From assembly GCF_900114775.1 (NCBI RefSeq), contig NZ_FOUE01000004.1, forward strand, positions 396,906 through 460,905: a DNA stretch of 64,000 nucleotides. Direction: 5' to 3'. The notes under the pieces are model-generated. The model ran no database searches, was not told where the DNA came from, and was given only the letters and a program-made list of their open reading frames with translations. Below are positions 42,562 to 51,926 of this stretch, one piece after another (position 1 is the first letter of the stretch; each line of letters begins with the position of its first letter). This DNA is from Marinobacter zhejiangensis. GTDB taxonomy: Bacteria > Pseudomonadota > Gammaproteobacteria > Pseudomonadales > Oleiphilaceae. The translations under genes and the position numbers were made by a program.

Positions 42562-42642
42562 AGGTGCCAGGCAATAAAACTGTGACCAACCCGGCACGGC
42601 GAACGGAAGCCAGTTCTCGCGGAAAGCTCGCGACAGGCACCT
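42562..42642. repeat. Structured intergenic element with long inverted repeat
   Basis: AGGTGCC (42562-42568) and GGCACCT (42636-42642) bracket 67 bases that contain a further G/C hairpin CTCGCGG...CTCGCG near 42617-42632. No T tract follows. It lies between two same-strand genes, so a mobile, REP-like intergenic repeat is as likely as a regulatory RNA. Confidence 0.45.
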
Positions 42643-42652
42643 GAACCTAACC

Positions 42653-44128
42653 CTAGCAGGTGGGCAACGTCTGAAGTGCAAGGCGGCCGCGAATAAACCG
42701 GGACAGTTTATCGATGCCGATGTTCAGGAGGGCGGTTACCCCAATCAGGATAAGGGCGCGATCGAACTGAATATTCTGGATCGCGCTGTCGACGAAAAAG
42801 CCCAGCGTGTGGATCCCGAGTATGCCGAGAATTGCGGTTTCCCGCATGATGATTTCCCAGCGATAGAACAGCAGCGCCAGGAACGAACGATAGACCCTTG
42901 GAACAATCTCGAAGCCGTACCGGCTCAGCCCTCGGGCGGCGTCTGGCCGCAACCCGATGCTACTTGACTGCCGCCCGACCAGATGACCGATGATCCCGCC
43001 ATTATGAAGCGCCAGCGCGACCACTGCCGGCAACATTGAGGGCCCCCAGATCTGCAGCAGAATATAGGCCAGCATGTATTCCGGGGTTGATCTCAGGATG
43101 ACCAAAAACACATGCCCGCCTACCCGGGTTGGCCGGTTGCCGAATTGGCGCGAGATCAGCGGGAACACCAGCAGGGTAATAAGGCCGGTCAACACCAGCG
43201 CCATCTGGGTCAACAGCAGGGTATTCCAGATACCCGGCAGGGCCTCGGTTACCGCAATATCTGCAAACCAGTCAGCCAACCCCGCCCAGCCATCTCCCTG
43301 CCGCAGCGGCGCCGGAATGATATCTTCGGTGAAAAATCGCGACACATTGCCCCACACAATCGGGAAGCCATCTCCCAGACAGAACGGCGCAGCAGCGAGG
43401 TAAAACGGCAACGTCTGCCGCCTTAACCAAAGCGGGATGGTCGCGATCAACAGGTAGAACAGAATGAGCATTGCTCCGGCTTCGGAGTACAGCCCCTGGG
43501 CAAATGAGGACTCCAGGTAAAAGCCCAGCGTTGGAAGGCCGACAAAACCAAGAACGGCACTGGACCTGAGACCACACTCAAGACGATAAGCCGTGTAAGT
43601 CTTGATCTGCTCCCAGCACTGGGGAATCCGGGCATACAGGTAGCTGGACACCACGCCGGTTCCCCTGGGCAGCGCCCGGGATGGTTCAGGATCGACTTCG
43701 TCCAGGATTTCGGAATAGACCTTGGCAAAGATGCCACAATAGGGAATTGCAATGGCCAGCACACCGGTTAACGGGTGAAAACCAAAGAACTGTAGAAAAA
43801 TCAGCGCCCAGAACAGCTCATGAACGGATCGGATAACGGAGCAGAAAACCCGCACCGCCGTCCACTTGAAGGCCAGTGCCAGCAAGAAACCAAAGACGCT
43901 ACCCAGGGCAACACCCACAAACGCAAAGGCAACGGTTCGAAGCAGGGCAGTGGCCAGGCCCTGATAGGAAAAGAAATCCGGCGTCACCAACCCAAGAAAG
44001 AAATTACCCAGATCTTTCCATGGGTTTGCCGCGGTGATCGACAGGTCCGCAAAAAACGCACAGCCTATGGCTATCGCCAAAAACAGCAGACTGACACGAA
44101 CAGTGGGGTAGGCGGACATAAACGGCAT
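42653..44128 (-). CDS. Phosphonate/selenate-type ABC transporter permease (two fused halves)
   Basis: A 491-residue permease with about twelve membrane segments, equal to two PhnE-type domains in one chain. The EAA-like loops are EVDPEPSRALPRGTGVVSSYLYAR in the first half (ends shown) and GLRPDAARGLSRYGFEIVPRVY in the second. It sits in the order permease, ATPase, binding protein (reading backwards) next to selD, which suggests selenium oxyanion uptake. PhnE-type permeases also move phosphonates or phosphite. Confidence 0.85.
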   Translation of the reverse strand: MPFMSAYPTVRVSLLFLAIAIGCAFFADLSITAANPWKDLGNFFLGLVTPDFFSYQGLATALLRTVAFAFVGVALGSVFGFLLALAFKWTAVRVFCSVIRSVHELFWALIFLQFFGFHPLTGVLAIAIPYCGIFAKVYSEILDEVDPEPSRALPRGTGVVSSYLYARIPQCWEQIKTYTAYRLECGLRSSAVLGFVGLPTLGFYLESSFAQGLYSEAGAMLILFYLLIATIPLWLRRQTLPFYLAAAPFCLGDGFPIVWGNVSRFFTEDIIPAPLRQGDGWAGLADWFADIAVTEALPGIWNTLLLTQMALVLTGLITLLVFPLISRQFGNRPTRVGGHVFLVILRSTPEYMLAYILLQIWGPSMLPAVVALALHNGGIIGHLVGRQSSSIGLRPDAARGLSRYGFEIVPRVYRSFLALLFYRWEIIMRETAILGILGIHTLGFFVDSAIQNIQFDRALILIGVTALLNIGIDKLSRFIRGRLALQTLPTC

Positions 44129-44131
44129 GGA

Positions 44132-44782
44132 TCAGTACAGTGGCAGGATATCGGCCGTTGAAAGCCGGTTGCTTGGCTCATCCAAGGCGATGACACCGTC
44201 GCTGATCCCAACAATCCGGTTGCAGTACCGAAGCGCAAGATCAACATCATGTAAGGCAATGAGGGCACTTCTGAAGCGTTCTGATAACAGTTCCATGACC
44301 CGGTTGGCCATTGGACCATCGAGGGCAGAAACCGGCTCATCAGCGATCAGTGCAGACGCACCCTGATAGATCGCGCGGCCAATAGCTACGCGCTGGCGCT
44401 GACCACCGGACAGCGAGGCAAGCGGAACCCATTGTTTGTCTGAGATCGCCAACGCCTGCAGGACCTCGCACACCTCGGCGCGATCCTTCTTGAACGGGCG
44501 AACCAGCGACAGCGCGTTATACCAGCTGGAGCGCTGATTAAGGCGCCCCATATACACGTTATGAAACACTGGCAGCGCCGGAACCAGCCCCAGGTCCTGA
44601 GGAACCAGGGCAATGTCCGACCCACACTGCTGCCAGGCAAGCTTGAGCAGAGTGGACTTGCCCGCGCCGCTTCGACCAACGAGTGCAACCCGTTCGCCAT
44701 CAGCAACCGTCAGGGACAGCGGGCCTAACACCCGCCGGCCACCGAAAGACGCAGAAAGATTGCTCAGCTCAATAACGGACAT
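44132..44782 (-). CDS. ABC transporter ATP-binding protein (PhnC-like)
   Basis: A 216-residue ATPase, shorter than PhnC (about 260). It has Walker A GRSGAGKSTLLKL, Q-loop PQDLGLVP, signature LSGGQRQRVAIGRAI and Walker B SALIADEPVSALDG; the expected histidine lies in LIALHDVDLALRY. It overlaps the upstream binding-protein stop by one base and lies 3 bp before the permease gene. Confidence 0.9.
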   Translation of the reverse strand: MSVIELSNLSASFGGRRVLGPLSLTVADGERVALVGRSGAGKSTLLKLAWQQCGSDIALVPQDLGLVPALPVFHNVYMGRLNQRSSWYNALSLVRPFKKDRAEVCEVLQALAISDKQWVPLASLSGGQRQRVAIGRAIYQGASALIADEPVSALDGPMANRVMELLSERFRSALIALHDVDLALRYCNRIVGISDGVIALDEPSNRLSTADILPLY

Positions 44783-45669
44783 TAATCCAGGACACCAATC
44801 TGCTCGGCAACGGCCCGGATTGGCTCATAGTCGTCATTTGAAGCAGGAATGAAGCGGGTACGGGGGAAGCTGGCCAAAAGTTCTGGGTCGTCCAGCTCAA
44901 GCAGCGCCTGCTGAACGCGCTCTTTGAAGCCTTCACCAAACCGCTCGTCAACGTCACCACGAACAGTCCACTGGTAGTCCGGATAGGTAGGCGTTCTCCA
45001 GATAATTTTTACGGAATCGGTATCAATGGTGCCATCGGCCAGCTCTTTTTCCCACACCTGGAAGTTGAGCGCGCCAACCTCGAAGGTTCCGGCCTCAACC
45101 AGTCGCAGGGTACGGGTATGGTTGCCACTGAAGCCAACACGGGAGAAGACCTCTTCAGGGGCTGCATCGAAGCGCTCACGCAGATAGAACTCCGGCATCA
45201 GGCGACCTGAAGTGGAACCTTTTGAACCGAAAGTGAACGTGCGGTTACGAACGTCATCAGACAGGGTCTCCGCTTCTTCAAGGCCGGTGCTGCTGTGAGC
45301 GATAAAGTAAGTCTCAAAGGCCTCATCTTCCTGGCCCTGGGCCAGCGCCTCAGACCCCGGCACCAGTCGGCGAGCCTGAACACCGGACAATCCACCGAAC
45401 CAGGCCAGCTGAACCTGGTTGTTGCGGAATGCCGTCACCGCTGCCGCATAGGACTTAACCGGCACGTAGCGTACATCCACGCCAAGCTGTTCAGCCAGGT
45501 AATCAGCAACACCCTGGAAGCGCTCAATCAGTTTGGTTTCATCTTCATCCGGAATGGCAGTAAACACGAAGGTGTCTGCCATTGACGCTGAAACCGAGGA
45601 AAACGCAAGGGCCAGCGCCAGCAAAGCGCGACGCACCATAAGCTGCAGCATGTGAGCATCCTTATTCAT
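44782..45669 (-). CDS. Putative selenate ABC transporter substrate-binding protein (PhnD family)
   Basis: A 295-residue periplasmic protein with a signal peptide (RRALLALALAFSSVSASMA). The PhnD-like body includes FTAIPDEDETKLIERFQGVA, VKSYAAAVTAFRNNQVQLAWFGGLS and FTFGSKGSTSGRLMPEFYLRE (ends shown). Proteins annotated as putative selenate binders in this family carry the same context with selD, as here. The ligand itself is not proven. Confidence 0.85.
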   Translation of the reverse strand: MNKDAHMLQLMVRRALLALALAFSSVSASMADTFVFTAIPDEDETKLIERFQGVADYLAEQLGVDVRYVPVKSYAAAVTAFRNNQVQLAWFGGLSGVQARRLVPGSEALAQGQEDEAFETYFIAHSSTGLEEAETLSDDVRNRTFTFGSKGSTSGRLMPEFYLRERFDAAPEEVFSRVGFSGNHTRTLRLVEAGTFEVGALNFQVWEKELADGTIDTDSVKIIWRTPTYPDYQWTVRGDVDERFGEGFKERVQQALLELDDPELLASFPRTRFIPASNDDYEPIRAVAEQIGVLD

Positions 45670-45776
45670 TGAGTCAGGTTGAGGAGGGGAGTCACCCCCT
45701 TATTAGAAGGGCTCCAAGGATACCCGGAAATCGTCGCGCCATGTAGCTCCAACCACCGAAAAAACGGTGCGACAGG

Positions 45777-48047
45777 TCAACCCCGAATAATGATGGGCTC
45801 AAGCTCACCTGATCGGGCCAACACCTTGCCGATGGCGACCGCAGATGAGTAACCAAGCCGGTGCAATTCCTGCAGGCAGGACTCAACCCGGCCTTCCGGA
45901 ACTCCGGCCAGCAGCCCACCAGCGGTCTGAGGGTCAAACAGCAGCGGGTAGCGAGGGTGCTGACCCCATACCTGCTGATCCCGGATGCCCCGCCTCAAAC
46001 GGACGTTCTCCGGCTGCAGAGAGCTGAGAATCCCCTCAGCGACGGTTTCTTCGGCACCCTCAAGTATCGGAAGGGCAGACAACTCCAACTCCACATCGAC
46101 ATCCGAAGGTTTGGTCATCTCAAGCAGGTGACCCAGCAGCCCAAAACCAGTGATGTCGGTGCAGGCAGTTGCGCCATGCTCCCGGAGGCACACTGCCGCC
46201 GCCTGACTGGACTGAACCATCGAGTTCAACGCCCCATCAATCCAGCGTCCCTTCGCCTGGAGTCGGCCATGGGCGGCAAACAGGGTTCCGGTGCCCAAAG
46301 GCTTGGTGACCACCAGAACATCGCCGGGTTTCAGCCCACCCTTGCTAAGGACTTTGTCGGGATCAATCAACCCATTCACCGCAAAGCCGACGGCCAACTC
46401 ACGCCCCTCACCAGTATGCCCACCAACGAGCGCGCAACCGGCGGCATTGAGAACCTCCAACGCGCCGGCCATCATTTGGTAAACGGTGTCTTCCGTCTTC
46501 GATTCAATCCCGTAGGGGATGGTCGCAATTGCCGTCGCACTCTGAGGCTCAGCGCCCATGGCATAAATATCGCCAAGGCTGTGATTGGCCGCCACCTTGC
46601 CAACGATGTAGGGGTCATCGATAAACGCCCGGAAAAAATCCACGGTATGAACCACCGCCTTTCCGGCGGGCACCGTCAGTACCGCCGCATCATCCGGAGC
46701 ATGAAGTCCGACCAGGACATCATCCCGCTGCACAGGCTGAAGCTTGCCAAGGGCTCTCGACAACACCGTGCTACCCACTTTTGCACCACAGCCACCACAT
46801 CGCATCGCGAGGGCCGAGACAGCTTGAAGGGCATCCTGCTCATTCAGCGCCGCACCGGTATCGACGCTACCCACCGCACCTGCCATGTCCGGAAGCTCAT
46901 TGAACTTCGCCATAAAGCGGCGGTCGATCCAGTCTTTCCAGCGCCACAACCATCGACCCTGGGCGAATGCGTTGCCCCGGGAGGCGACGGCAAAGCGATC
47001 TCCAGTGCTGATCAGTGCGAGCCACCGTTTTTGCGGATGGTAGGGCTTGGGCGCCTGGCCCTGCGCCAACCGGCACAAATTGTCAGCCAAGGGGCGCCCC
47101 TGGCGAACGGCAAATACCCCCGCTTTCTCACGTGGATGATTGACCATATGCGCGATATCGCCTGCGGCGAAAACCCGCGGGTCGTCCAGGCTTTGCAAGG
47201 TGTCTCCAACCTTGATAAACCCATGCTCGTCCAGTGCAAGCCCCGATTCACGGAGCCAGGGCTGACCGCCAGCGTGAGTGGCCCAGAGAACCTCGTCAAC
47301 AGCAATACTTTCGTTATCGTCCAGCATCAGCCGGTGAGCACCGACCTGTGTCACTGCAGAACCCAGATGAAGATTTACTCCGCGTTCACGGAGTATGTCC
47401 TCAAAGGCTTTCCTTACGCGGGGATTATGGGTAGGCAAGATCTGAGCGGCGGTGTCGACCAAATGGAAGGTGAGCTGACTGCAGTCAACACCACGCTGAG
47501 CGAACAAACGCTGCAATCGATACTGCATGGCAAGCGTCAGTTCAACACCGCCAGCGCCCGCACCAACAATCGCGATGGACAAAGGACCAATATGCGCCCC
47601 CATTCGATCGAGAAGACGCTGCCAATGACTGTCGAATCGATTGATCGGCTTAACGGCGGTTGCGTATTCAGCTGCACCGTCTACGTCGGCAAGCCTGGGG
47701 GAGGAGCCAATATTGATAGAAACAAGGTCATAGCGGACCTCTGGACGCCCTTTGCAGCGCACAACCTGTGCTGAGCGATCAAGCCCAATAACTTCGTCAC
47801 GATAGAATCGGGCGCCTGCGTATTCAGCCAGCCGGCTCAGGTCGATATGGACGTCATCGTATTGGTAATGCCCGGCGATGTATCCGGGCAGCATTCCGGA
47901 ATAGGGGGTATGGGTATCGCGGCAAATCAGGGTGAGGCGTACGCCAGGAACGGGGTTCATCGCAAAACGCTTCAGAACCCCGACATGACTGTGACCGCCA
48001 CCTACCAGGACTATGTCCTGTAAAACAGGTTGTTCGGTCGTTTGCAT
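45777..48047 (-). CDS. selD: Selenide, water dikinase fused to NADH dehydrogenase-like oxidoreductase
   Basis: A 756-residue two-domain protein. Residues 1-385 are a pyridine nucleotide-disulfide oxidoreductase domain (DIVLVGGGHSHVGVLKRF, AIVGAGAGGVELTLAM, RVFAAGDIAHM). Residues 410-750 are SelD with catalytic C417/C420 in RCGGCGAKVG, VDFFRAFIDDPYIVGKVAANHSLGD (ends shown) and DPQTAGGLLAGVP. SelD makes selenophosphate from selenide and ATP for selenocysteine and selenouridine. The fused redox domain may help reduce or supply selenium (inference). The start overlaps the upstream gene as TAATG. Confidence 0.95.
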   Translation of the reverse strand: MQTTEQPVLQDIVLVGGGHSHVGVLKRFAMNPVPGVRLTLICRDTHTPYSGMLPGYIAGHYQYDDVHIDLSRLAEYAGARFYRDEVIGLDRSAQVVRCKGRPEVRYDLVSINIGSSPRLADVDGAAEYATAVKPINRFDSHWQRLLDRMGAHIGPLSIAIVGAGAGGVELTLAMQYRLQRLFAQRGVDCSQLTFHLVDTAAQILPTHNPRVRKAFEDILRERGVNLHLGSAVTQVGAHRLMLDDNESIAVDEVLWATHAGGQPWLRESGLALDEHGFIKVGDTLQSLDDPRVFAAGDIAHMVNHPREKAGVFAVRQGRPLADNLCRLAQGQAPKPYHPQKRWLALISTGDRFAVASRGNAFAQGRWLWRWKDWIDRRFMAKFNELPDMAGAVGSVDTGAALNEQDALQAVSALAMRCGGCGAKVGSTVLSRALGKLQPVQRDDVLVGLHAPDDAAVLTVPAGKAVVHTVDFFRAFIDDPYIVGKVAANHSLGDIYAMGAEPQSATAIATIPYGIESKTEDTVYQMMAGALEVLNAAGCALVGGHTGEGRELAVGFAVNGLIDPDKVLSKGGLKPGDVLVVTKPLGTGTLFAAHGRLQAKGRWIDGALNSMVQSSQAAAVCLREHGATACTDITGFGLLGHLLEMTKPSDVDVELELSALPILEGAEETVAEGILSSLQPENVRLRRGIRDQQVWGQHPRYPLLFDPQTAGGLLAGVPEGRVESCLQELHRLGYSSAVAIGKVLARSGELEPIIIRG

Positions 48048-48691
48048 TAAAGCAGCTTCTTGGCTTCACCGGACCATTGATCAAAGCCCTTCATTTTTGC
48101 GAAAGCCTGAAGCTTCTCTTTTTCAGCGGCAGAAGGGTTGGCAATCTGGTCGATTGTATTGATGCCCAGGTCAGCCATTTTCTTCGCGGTAGCAGGGCCA
48201 ATACCCTTAACCTTGGTCAGGTCATTTTGGTTGACCGGCTTGGCAGCCTTTGCGGCAGGCTTCTTCGCCGCTGCAGCAGGGGCCTTCTTGGCCGGAGCAG
48301 CTTTAGCCGCTGGCTTTTTAGCAGGCGCTGCAGGCTTTGCCTTGGCACCACCGGCCGCTTTTTCGACAGACTTAACGACTTTCTCTACCGGCTTGGCGGT
48401 CTCGGGGGCCTTGCCCGCAATACCCAGACGCTCCATGACAGCATTCTGGATATCCTGGAATTCACCAAGACGGCGCTCCAGCTCATCGTGGAAACGCTTC
48501 ATCTCGCGCTCACGCATATCGTCAATTTCACGAAGCAGCTTCTTGACCGGATCCTGAATCTGGTTTTGCAGGGTATCAAACTGCTTGAGCGCGTCGTTGA
48601 TCAGTTTTTCAACCTGGGCAGAGGTCTTTTCGAACTCTTTGTTAACCTTTTTTACGATCTTGTCGACGCTTGGCTTTGCTTTTTTCGCCAT
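48047..48691 (-). CDS. Coiled-coil, Lys/Ala-rich protein with helix-hairpin-helix domain
   Basis: A 214-residue protein in three parts: an N-terminal coiled coil (residues 1-95; VNKEFEKTSAQVEKLINDAL, REREMKRFHDELERR), a disordered Lys/Ala/Pro linker (residues 105-155) like those in histone-H1-like and PhaF proteins, and a C-terminal helix-hairpin-helix (VKGIGPATAKKMADLGIN). The ATG at 48691 follows GGGAGAAAG. The stop shares TAATG with selD. DNA or granule binding is possible; no family name is assigned. Confidence 0.7.
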   Translation of the reverse strand: MAKKAKPSVDKIVKKVNKEFEKTSAQVEKLINDALKQFDTLQNQIQDPVKKLLREIDDMREREMKRFHDELERRLGEFQDIQNAVMERLGIAGKAPETAKPVEKVVKSVEKAAGGAKAKPAAPAKKPAAKAAPAKKAPAAAAKKPAAKAAKPVNQNDLTKVKGIGPATAKKMADLGINTIDQIANPSAAEKEKLQAFAKMKGFDQWSGEAKKLL

Positions 48692-48841
48692 GATGGCTTT
48701 CTCCCGATGTGTCAGTGTTTCAGCTAAATCTGTCGTTAAACCGCCGCTGTGCACCAGCGCTGTTATTATTGGAGCTTTATATTACAACAAGTTAGTGCCA
48801 GCTATGCTGGGCCGGGCAGGGCTGCCCGCAACATGGAAAGG

Positions 48842-49240
48842 TCAGGCCATTTGCCTCAGGCTGGACGATGGCCCGGACGAACGCCTCGAGCGCAGTGACT
48901 GCTTCTTGGTCACCACGTCCCGTATACGCTTGAGCTGTTCAACAATCGGGGAGTTTGGATTTCCATCATTTTTAATAAAATCAATGGAATAAAAGAAGTT
49001 GCTACAGTGCTTTCTTCGCTCCGTGATCAAACCGCTCACCCCTTTTGCACGAATACTGTCAAAGGGCATATCCATCACCAGATCCAGCTGTAACGTATCT
49101 CCCGGATTGAATACCTTATCGGTTTTGAGCACACAACCGAATTGATTCAAATCAAAGAGCTGGGCTTCGACAAGCTCCTTTCTGAAAAGCCCATGCTTGA
49201 CCTGGAAGCAGGCGACAAGATCCGGTATTGCTTCGTTCAT
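48842..49240 (-). CDS. PilZ-like protein (divergent)
   Basis: A 132-residue protein with a PilZ-like order: an Arg-containing N-terminus (LFRKELVEAQLFDLNQFG), a beta-rich body (GDTLQLDLVMDMPFDSIRAK, SGLITERRKHCSNFFYSIDF) and a basic C-terminus rich in Ser and Arg. The c-di-GMP motif DxSxxG is replaced by DLNQFG, so nucleotide binding is doubtful. Confidence 0.5.
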   Translation of the reverse strand: MNEAIPDLVACFQVKHGLFRKELVEAQLFDLNQFGCVLKTDKVFNPGDTLQLDLVMDMPFDSIRAKGVSGLITERRKHCSNFFYSIDFIKNDGNPNSPIVEQLKRIRDVVTKKQSLRSRRSSGPSSSLRQMA

Positions 49241-49257
49241 TTATTCGTTATCCATCA

Positions 49258-49365
49258 TTATTCGTTGGCGCTGCCGTCGCGGCGCCTGAGACACTGGCTG
49301 ATTAAACAATAGTCATCGCTGAATCGTTTTGCAATGATCTCAAGTTGATAGCCTTGGTGTCTCAT
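49258..49365 (-). CDS. Possible small protein (35 residues)
   Basis: An ATG at 49365 opens a frame to TAA at 49258, beginning 8 bp after the stop of the GNAT-nitrilase gene. The translation (MRHQGYQLEIIAKRF, then SDDYCLISQCLRRR) is plausible but has no strong ribosome binding site. Confidence 0.2.
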   Translation of the reverse strand: MRHQGYQLEIIAKRFSDDYCLISQCLRRRDGSANE

Positions 49366-49373
49366 GCATTTCG

Positions 49374-50885
49374 TCAAATCCCATAAATTTCCCGCCGGCG
49401 ATCCTTCAGGTTGGTCACCGACCCCTCATTGCGCACCAGCTTCAGCTTTTCCAGGTCCAGATCGGAAAACATGATCATCTCTGTATTTGGCGTGGTCTCT
49501 GCCATCACCGCATCGTGGGGAAACGCAAAGTCGGAGGGCGAAAATACCGAGGACTGGGCGTATTGTACATCCAGATTTTCCACTTTCGGCAGGTTTCCAA
49601 CACTCCCGGTGATCACGACATAGCACTCATTTTCAATGGCCCTGGCCTGGGCGCAGTGGCGAACTCTGAGATAGCTGTTTTTGGTATCGGTCCAGAAAGG
49701 CACACAAATGATATCAACACCGTCATCCGCAGCCATCCGCCCAAGCTCAGGAAACTCAATGTCGTAGCAGATCATGATCGCCACTCGCCCGGCATCAGTT
49801 TCGAACACCTGGAACCGATCGCCGCCTTCAATCACCCAATCCCGGCGTTCATGCGGCGTGATGTGAATTTTCATCTGCTCATCAACCCGCCCGTCACGGT
49901 GGCAGAGATAAGAGACATTGTAGACCCGGTCATCAACCAGTATCGGCATCGACCCAGTCACGATATTGATGTTGTAGCTGACCGCCATTTCCGACATTTC
50001 ATCGCGAAACTGCTGAGTAAAGCCGGCCAGGAAGCGGATCGCCCGGGTCTGGTCAATCTGGTCTGTCAGCCCCATCAAAGGCGCGTTAAAAAACTCAGGG
50101 AAGAGGGCGAAGTCACTTTTATAGTTCGACAGCGCATCCACGAAGTACTCAACCTGGCGCAGAACCTCTTCAACTGACCCGAACTCGCGCATCTGCCACT
50201 GAACCGCCCCCATCCTGACCTGCGTCTTTTTGGCCTTAAGTACAGCCTGGGGCGGGGTGTACAGAATGTTTCGCCACTCCAGCAAGGTGGCGTAGCCAAG
50301 GGACTTTTTGTCCTCCGGCAGATACTTGTGCATCAGGCGGGTTACCTGAAAATCATTGGAGAGCTGGAAGGTCAGGATCGGATCGTACACTTCCCGTCGC
50401 GCCACCCGCTGAATGTAGTCCTCCGGGCTGTTCTGGTCAGCGTACTTGAAGTAGCCAGGAATGCGCCCACCCGCGAGAATACCCCGCAGATTCATCGAGC
50501 GGCACAACTCCTTTCGGGCCTCATAAAGCCGGCGTCCCAAACGGTAGCCCCGGTACTCCGGATGAATAAAGACATCCAGCCCATACAGCGAGTCGCCTTT
50601 CGGGTTATGGAGGATCTTTTCATTCCGGAGAATCAGGTCGTCGTAGGTGTGAGGATTGCTGAAGCGCTCATATTTGACGCACACCGTGAGGGCCACAGCC
50701 ACTAACTCGCCCGAATCCTCAATACAGATCTGCCCATCCGGGAACTGAGCCACCAACGCCTCAATGGTTTCCCGGGGCCACGCCCCGCCGATGTCATCGT
50801 ATATTCGATCCATCAACTCCCTGAGCTGATCATAGTCGTCAGCGGCCAGGTTACGGAGATTCAGGTGGAGTTCTTCATGCGCCAT
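49374..50885 (-). CDS. GNAT acetyltransferase fused to nitrilase/carbon-nitrogen hydrolase
   Basis: A 503-residue protein. Residues 1-205 are an acetyltransferase domain (NLAADDYDQLRELMDRIY, YRGYRLGRRLYEARKELCRS). Residues 220-490 are a carbon-nitrogen hydrolase with the Glu-Lys-Cys triad: ALFPEFFNAPL, KIHITPHERR and IMICYDIEFPELGR. This fusion is known in proteobacteria; its substrate is unknown. Repair or trimming of an acylated amide has been proposed only by analogy. Confidence 0.9.
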   Translation of the reverse strand: MAHEELHLNLRNLAADDYDQLRELMDRIYDDIGGAWPRETIEALVAQFPDGQICIEDSGELVAVALTVCVKYERFSNPHTYDDLILRNEKILHNPKGDSLYGLDVFIHPEYRGYRLGRRLYEARKELCRSMNLRGILAGGRIPGYFKYADQNSPEDYIQRVARREVYDPILTFQLSNDFQVTRLMHKYLPEDKKSLGYATLLEWRNILYTPPQAVLKAKKTQVRMGAVQWQMREFGSVEEVLRQVEYFVDALSNYKSDFALFPEFFNAPLMGLTDQIDQTRAIRFLAGFTQQFRDEMSEMAVSYNINIVTGSMPILVDDRVYNVSYLCHRDGRVDEQMKIHITPHERRDWVIEGGDRFQVFETDAGRVAIMICYDIEFPELGRMAADDGVDIICVPFWTDTKNSYLRVRHCAQARAIENECYVVITGSVGNLPKVENLDVQYAQSSVFSPSDFAFPHDAVMAETTPNTEMIMFSDLDLEKLKLVRNEGSVTNLKDRRREIYGI

Positions 50886-50965
50886 ATTGCGAGTCTCCTG
50901 GGTCAGAGGCTATTACCACGGATATTAGACCAAGACGGCACAAGGAATCGACTGCGGCCATGACC

Positions 50966-51904
50966 CTAGCGGCCAATCCGCGCCTTGAGTTCGTCCAGGG
51001 TGCGCTGCCCAACCTCTGCCGAGTCCTGGCCAAGGTAGGGATTATCGAGAACCAGCAACGTTCGCCGTTCCAGGTGCAACTCATCCAAAGCTGCACCGTA
51101 AAAGCGATCGAGAAACTCGGCAAAACTGCCATCAAGAATGGCTCTATCCATCCCCAACTGAAGACGCTGGGCCGCTTCAGTGTCATCTGGCCCAACAAAA
51201 AAATACGAAAGCATCGGGTAGGCGAGAAGCAGGTCCGGCTCGACCGTCAGGCTCGGATCATTCTCAAGTTCAAGATCAAACAACACCTCGCTGACACCTC
51301 GGGCGAAGCATTCGAACCGCTGGTTTCGGAGCATTCTGAACAACGTTTCGTATCGGGCGTTTGCGATCACCTCAATACCATTGACCTGAAGGATGCTTGA
51401 GTCCGGCCAATGCAACCCCTGACCAATCCGAAGCCCCCGCTCGGCAAAATCTGCAATGGTCTCAACACCTCGAAAACGCTCCACCTGCGCCTTGCTGACC
51501 ACGCACACACGAAACCCAAGCAGGCCACCGTCAATCGGGACGGGGATGGCCATCAACTCTTTTTCACGTTCAACTGAAGTTGCTACGGCAGCGATATCAA
51601 TCGCCGTTTGATGGGGCTTGGATAGCTCAAGGAGGGCTCGCCCCTGAACCATCTCGACACTTCGTTCGATCCGGTAATCGCCGTACTCCGGCGTCTTACT
51701 CAGGGCCAGGTTAACCAGCTCATAAATAGCCGGACTGTCGAAATTTCGATACCACAGAATGTAGCTTCTGACCGGGCGATCTTGATTCGTCAGAACCTGG
51801 TCATGCAGGACGTGCGTTTCCGAGCCGACCGCAAACCCCGGCACAAAACCACAGAAGAGCAACCAGCTGAATGCCGTTATGCCAATACCACTACGTACCG
51901 CCAT
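50966..51904 (-). CDS. Periplasmic solute-binding-like protein
   Basis: A 312-residue protein with a signal peptide (SWLLFCGFVPGFAVGSE). The body resembles type II amino-acid-like binding proteins (YRIERSVEMVQGRALLEL, RIGQGLHWPDSSILQVNGIE). It is not next to transporter genes, so it may be an orphan sensor-type binding protein. The ligand is unknown. Confidence 0.65.
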   Translation of the reverse strand: MAVRSGIGITAFSWLLFCGFVPGFAVGSETHVLHDQVLTNQDRPVRSYILWYRNFDSPAIYELVNLALSKTPEYGDYRIERSVEMVQGRALLELSKPHQTAIDIAAVATSVEREKELMAIPVPIDGGLLGFRVCVVSKAQVERFRGVETIADFAERGLRIGQGLHWPDSSILQVNGIEVIANARYETLFRMLRNQRFECFARGVSEVLFDLELENDPSLTVEPDLLLAYPMLSYFFVGPDDTEAAQRLQLGMDRAILDGSFAEFLDRFYGAALDELHLERRTLLVLDNPYLGQDSAEVGQRTLDELKARIGR

Positions 51905-51926
51905 ACACCATCAGACTCCGTTCTGA

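Noticed and set aside
42562..42642. Cobalamin-type riboswitch suggested by GGTGCC-like bases
   Set aside because: No B12 box or conserved core is seen, and the element is not in front of a cobalamin or transporter gene.
45861..47774. A long plus-strand frame opposite selD
   Set aside because: Antisense shadow of the selD fusion; the translation has no recognisable motif.
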